A stretch of 5,515 bases of DNA from assembly GCA_003486645.1 (NCBI GenBank), contig DNGI01000410.1:1347-6861 (forward strand). The letters run 5' to 3'. Below are positions 5,080-5,515 of this stretch, piece after piece. The stretch is from Cyanobacteria bacterium UBA11370 (lineage in GTDB: Bacteria; Cyanobacteriota; Cyanobacteriia; Cyanobacteriales; Coleofasciculaceae). Position 1 is the stretch's first letter, and each line of letters starts with the position of its first letter. The notes under the pieces were generated by a model, which was given only the letters and a program-made list of their open reading frames with translations, had not been told where the DNA came from and ran no database searches. A program made the position numbers and the translations under genes.

Positions 5080-5165
5080 GTTTAACGATTCGTGCTTGTC
5101 AAACGATGGGAGTCTGAGAACATTGAATAGCAGTTTGAGATAATTTATTAAGGGAGAGACTATAG

Positions 5166-5515
5166 ATGGCTACAGCAACACAACCTCTAACGTTGGAGGA
5201 GTTCTTAAAATTCCCAGAAACCAAACCTGCATCTGAGTTTATTAATGGAGAGATTGTTCAAAAACCCATGCCACAAGGAGAACATAGCCGATTACAGTTT
5301 AAATTTTGCGCGGTTGTGAACGAAGTCGCCGAACCTGAGAAGATTGCGATCGCCTTTCCCGAACTACGCTGTACGTTTGGGGGAGACTCAATTATTCCAG
5401 ATGTTGCGGTGTTTCGGTGGGAGAGGATTCCAGTTCGTCCTTCTGGGAGAATTGCTAATCGCTTTGAGATTCATCCCGATTGGTCAATAGAAATTTTATC
5501 CCCGGATCAGAGTCA
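5166..5515 (+). CDS. Uma2 family endonuclease-like protein, second copy (3' end outside window)
   Basis: The first 116 or so codons of a Uma2 gene, about 97% identical in DNA to the gene at 3548. It differs in protein at N27, G72, I77, R84 and S93. D79 of PDVAVF and E109 of SIEIL are kept, and SPDQS follows L111 directly, as expected for an uninterrupted Uma2 fold. The gene therefore shows the ancestral, insertion-free state. The start is ATG 5166, preceded by AGGGAG, a better ribosome site than the AGTGAG of copy 1. Upstream sequence is unrelated to that of copy 1 beyond 12 bases. HIP1 is conserved at 5346-5353. Whether the rest of the gene is intact cannot be seen. The role is unknown, as for the family; cyanobacteria often carry many Uma2 paralogs. 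Confidence 0.9.
   Translation, partial: MATATQPLTLEEFLKFPETKPASEFINGEIVQKPMPQGEHSRLQFKFCAVVNEVAEPEKIAIAFPELRCTFGGDSIIPDVAVFRWERIPVRPSGRIANRFEIHPDWSIEILSPDQS

Noticed and set aside
5123..5151. Promoter for the second Uma2 copy (TTGAAT, then TATTAA)
   Set aside because: Both hexamers are weak, and the start of transcription would fall almost on the ribosome site.

Overview
The window looks like an accessory region of a cyanobacterial chromosome. Evidence seen directly: six copies of the cyanobacterial HIP1 octamer GCGATCGC (253-260, 971-978, 1159-1166, 2891-2898, 3728-3735, 5346-5353), Uma2-type nuclease paralogs, and long C/T-rich runs. A filamentous species is a reasonable guess, but the sequence alone does not fix the genus.

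Layout. Positions 2-304 hold the 3' end of a DALR (ArgS-type) anticodon-binding domain gene on the + strand. It converges on a complete Cof-type HAD phosphatase gene on the - strand (468-1319), with a hairpin between them (409-449) that could terminate both. An unrecognised acidic reading-frame remnant (1371-1523) follows. Next comes an A+T-rich gene for an M50-type membrane metalloprotease with a C-terminal TPR-like region (1591-2655). It has no HIP1 site and looks acquired.

Positions 2656-3296 are mostly non-coding and unusually rich in foldable structure. They hold a 128-bp multi-arm palindromic element (2664-2791), a hairpin with HIP1 in its loop (2873-2920), and a tandem array (2932-3296). 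In the array, successive units keep a hairpin although the stem sequence differs from unit to unit. The array runs into the 3' remnant of a type I N-6 DNA methylase (hsdM-like) gene ending at 3537.

Ten bases further on is a Uma2 gene (3548-4207). A second, truncated-by-window copy of its first 111 codons starts at 5166. Comparing the two shows that the first copy carries a 105-bp in-frame insertion: a palindromic MITE-like element (about 3881-3983) translated into 35 extra residues. Between the two copies lie an HsdR-N-like PD-(D/E)XK protein gene (4326-4934) and a short orphan frame (4954-5079).

How the genes fit together. The right half resembles a decayed restriction or nuclease neighbourhood: an hsdM relic, two Uma2 genes and one orphan EAK nuclease-fold protein, all rearranged by small palindromic repeats. 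I see no intact new multi-gene system. The most informative signals are the exonised MITE and the covarying hairpin array.
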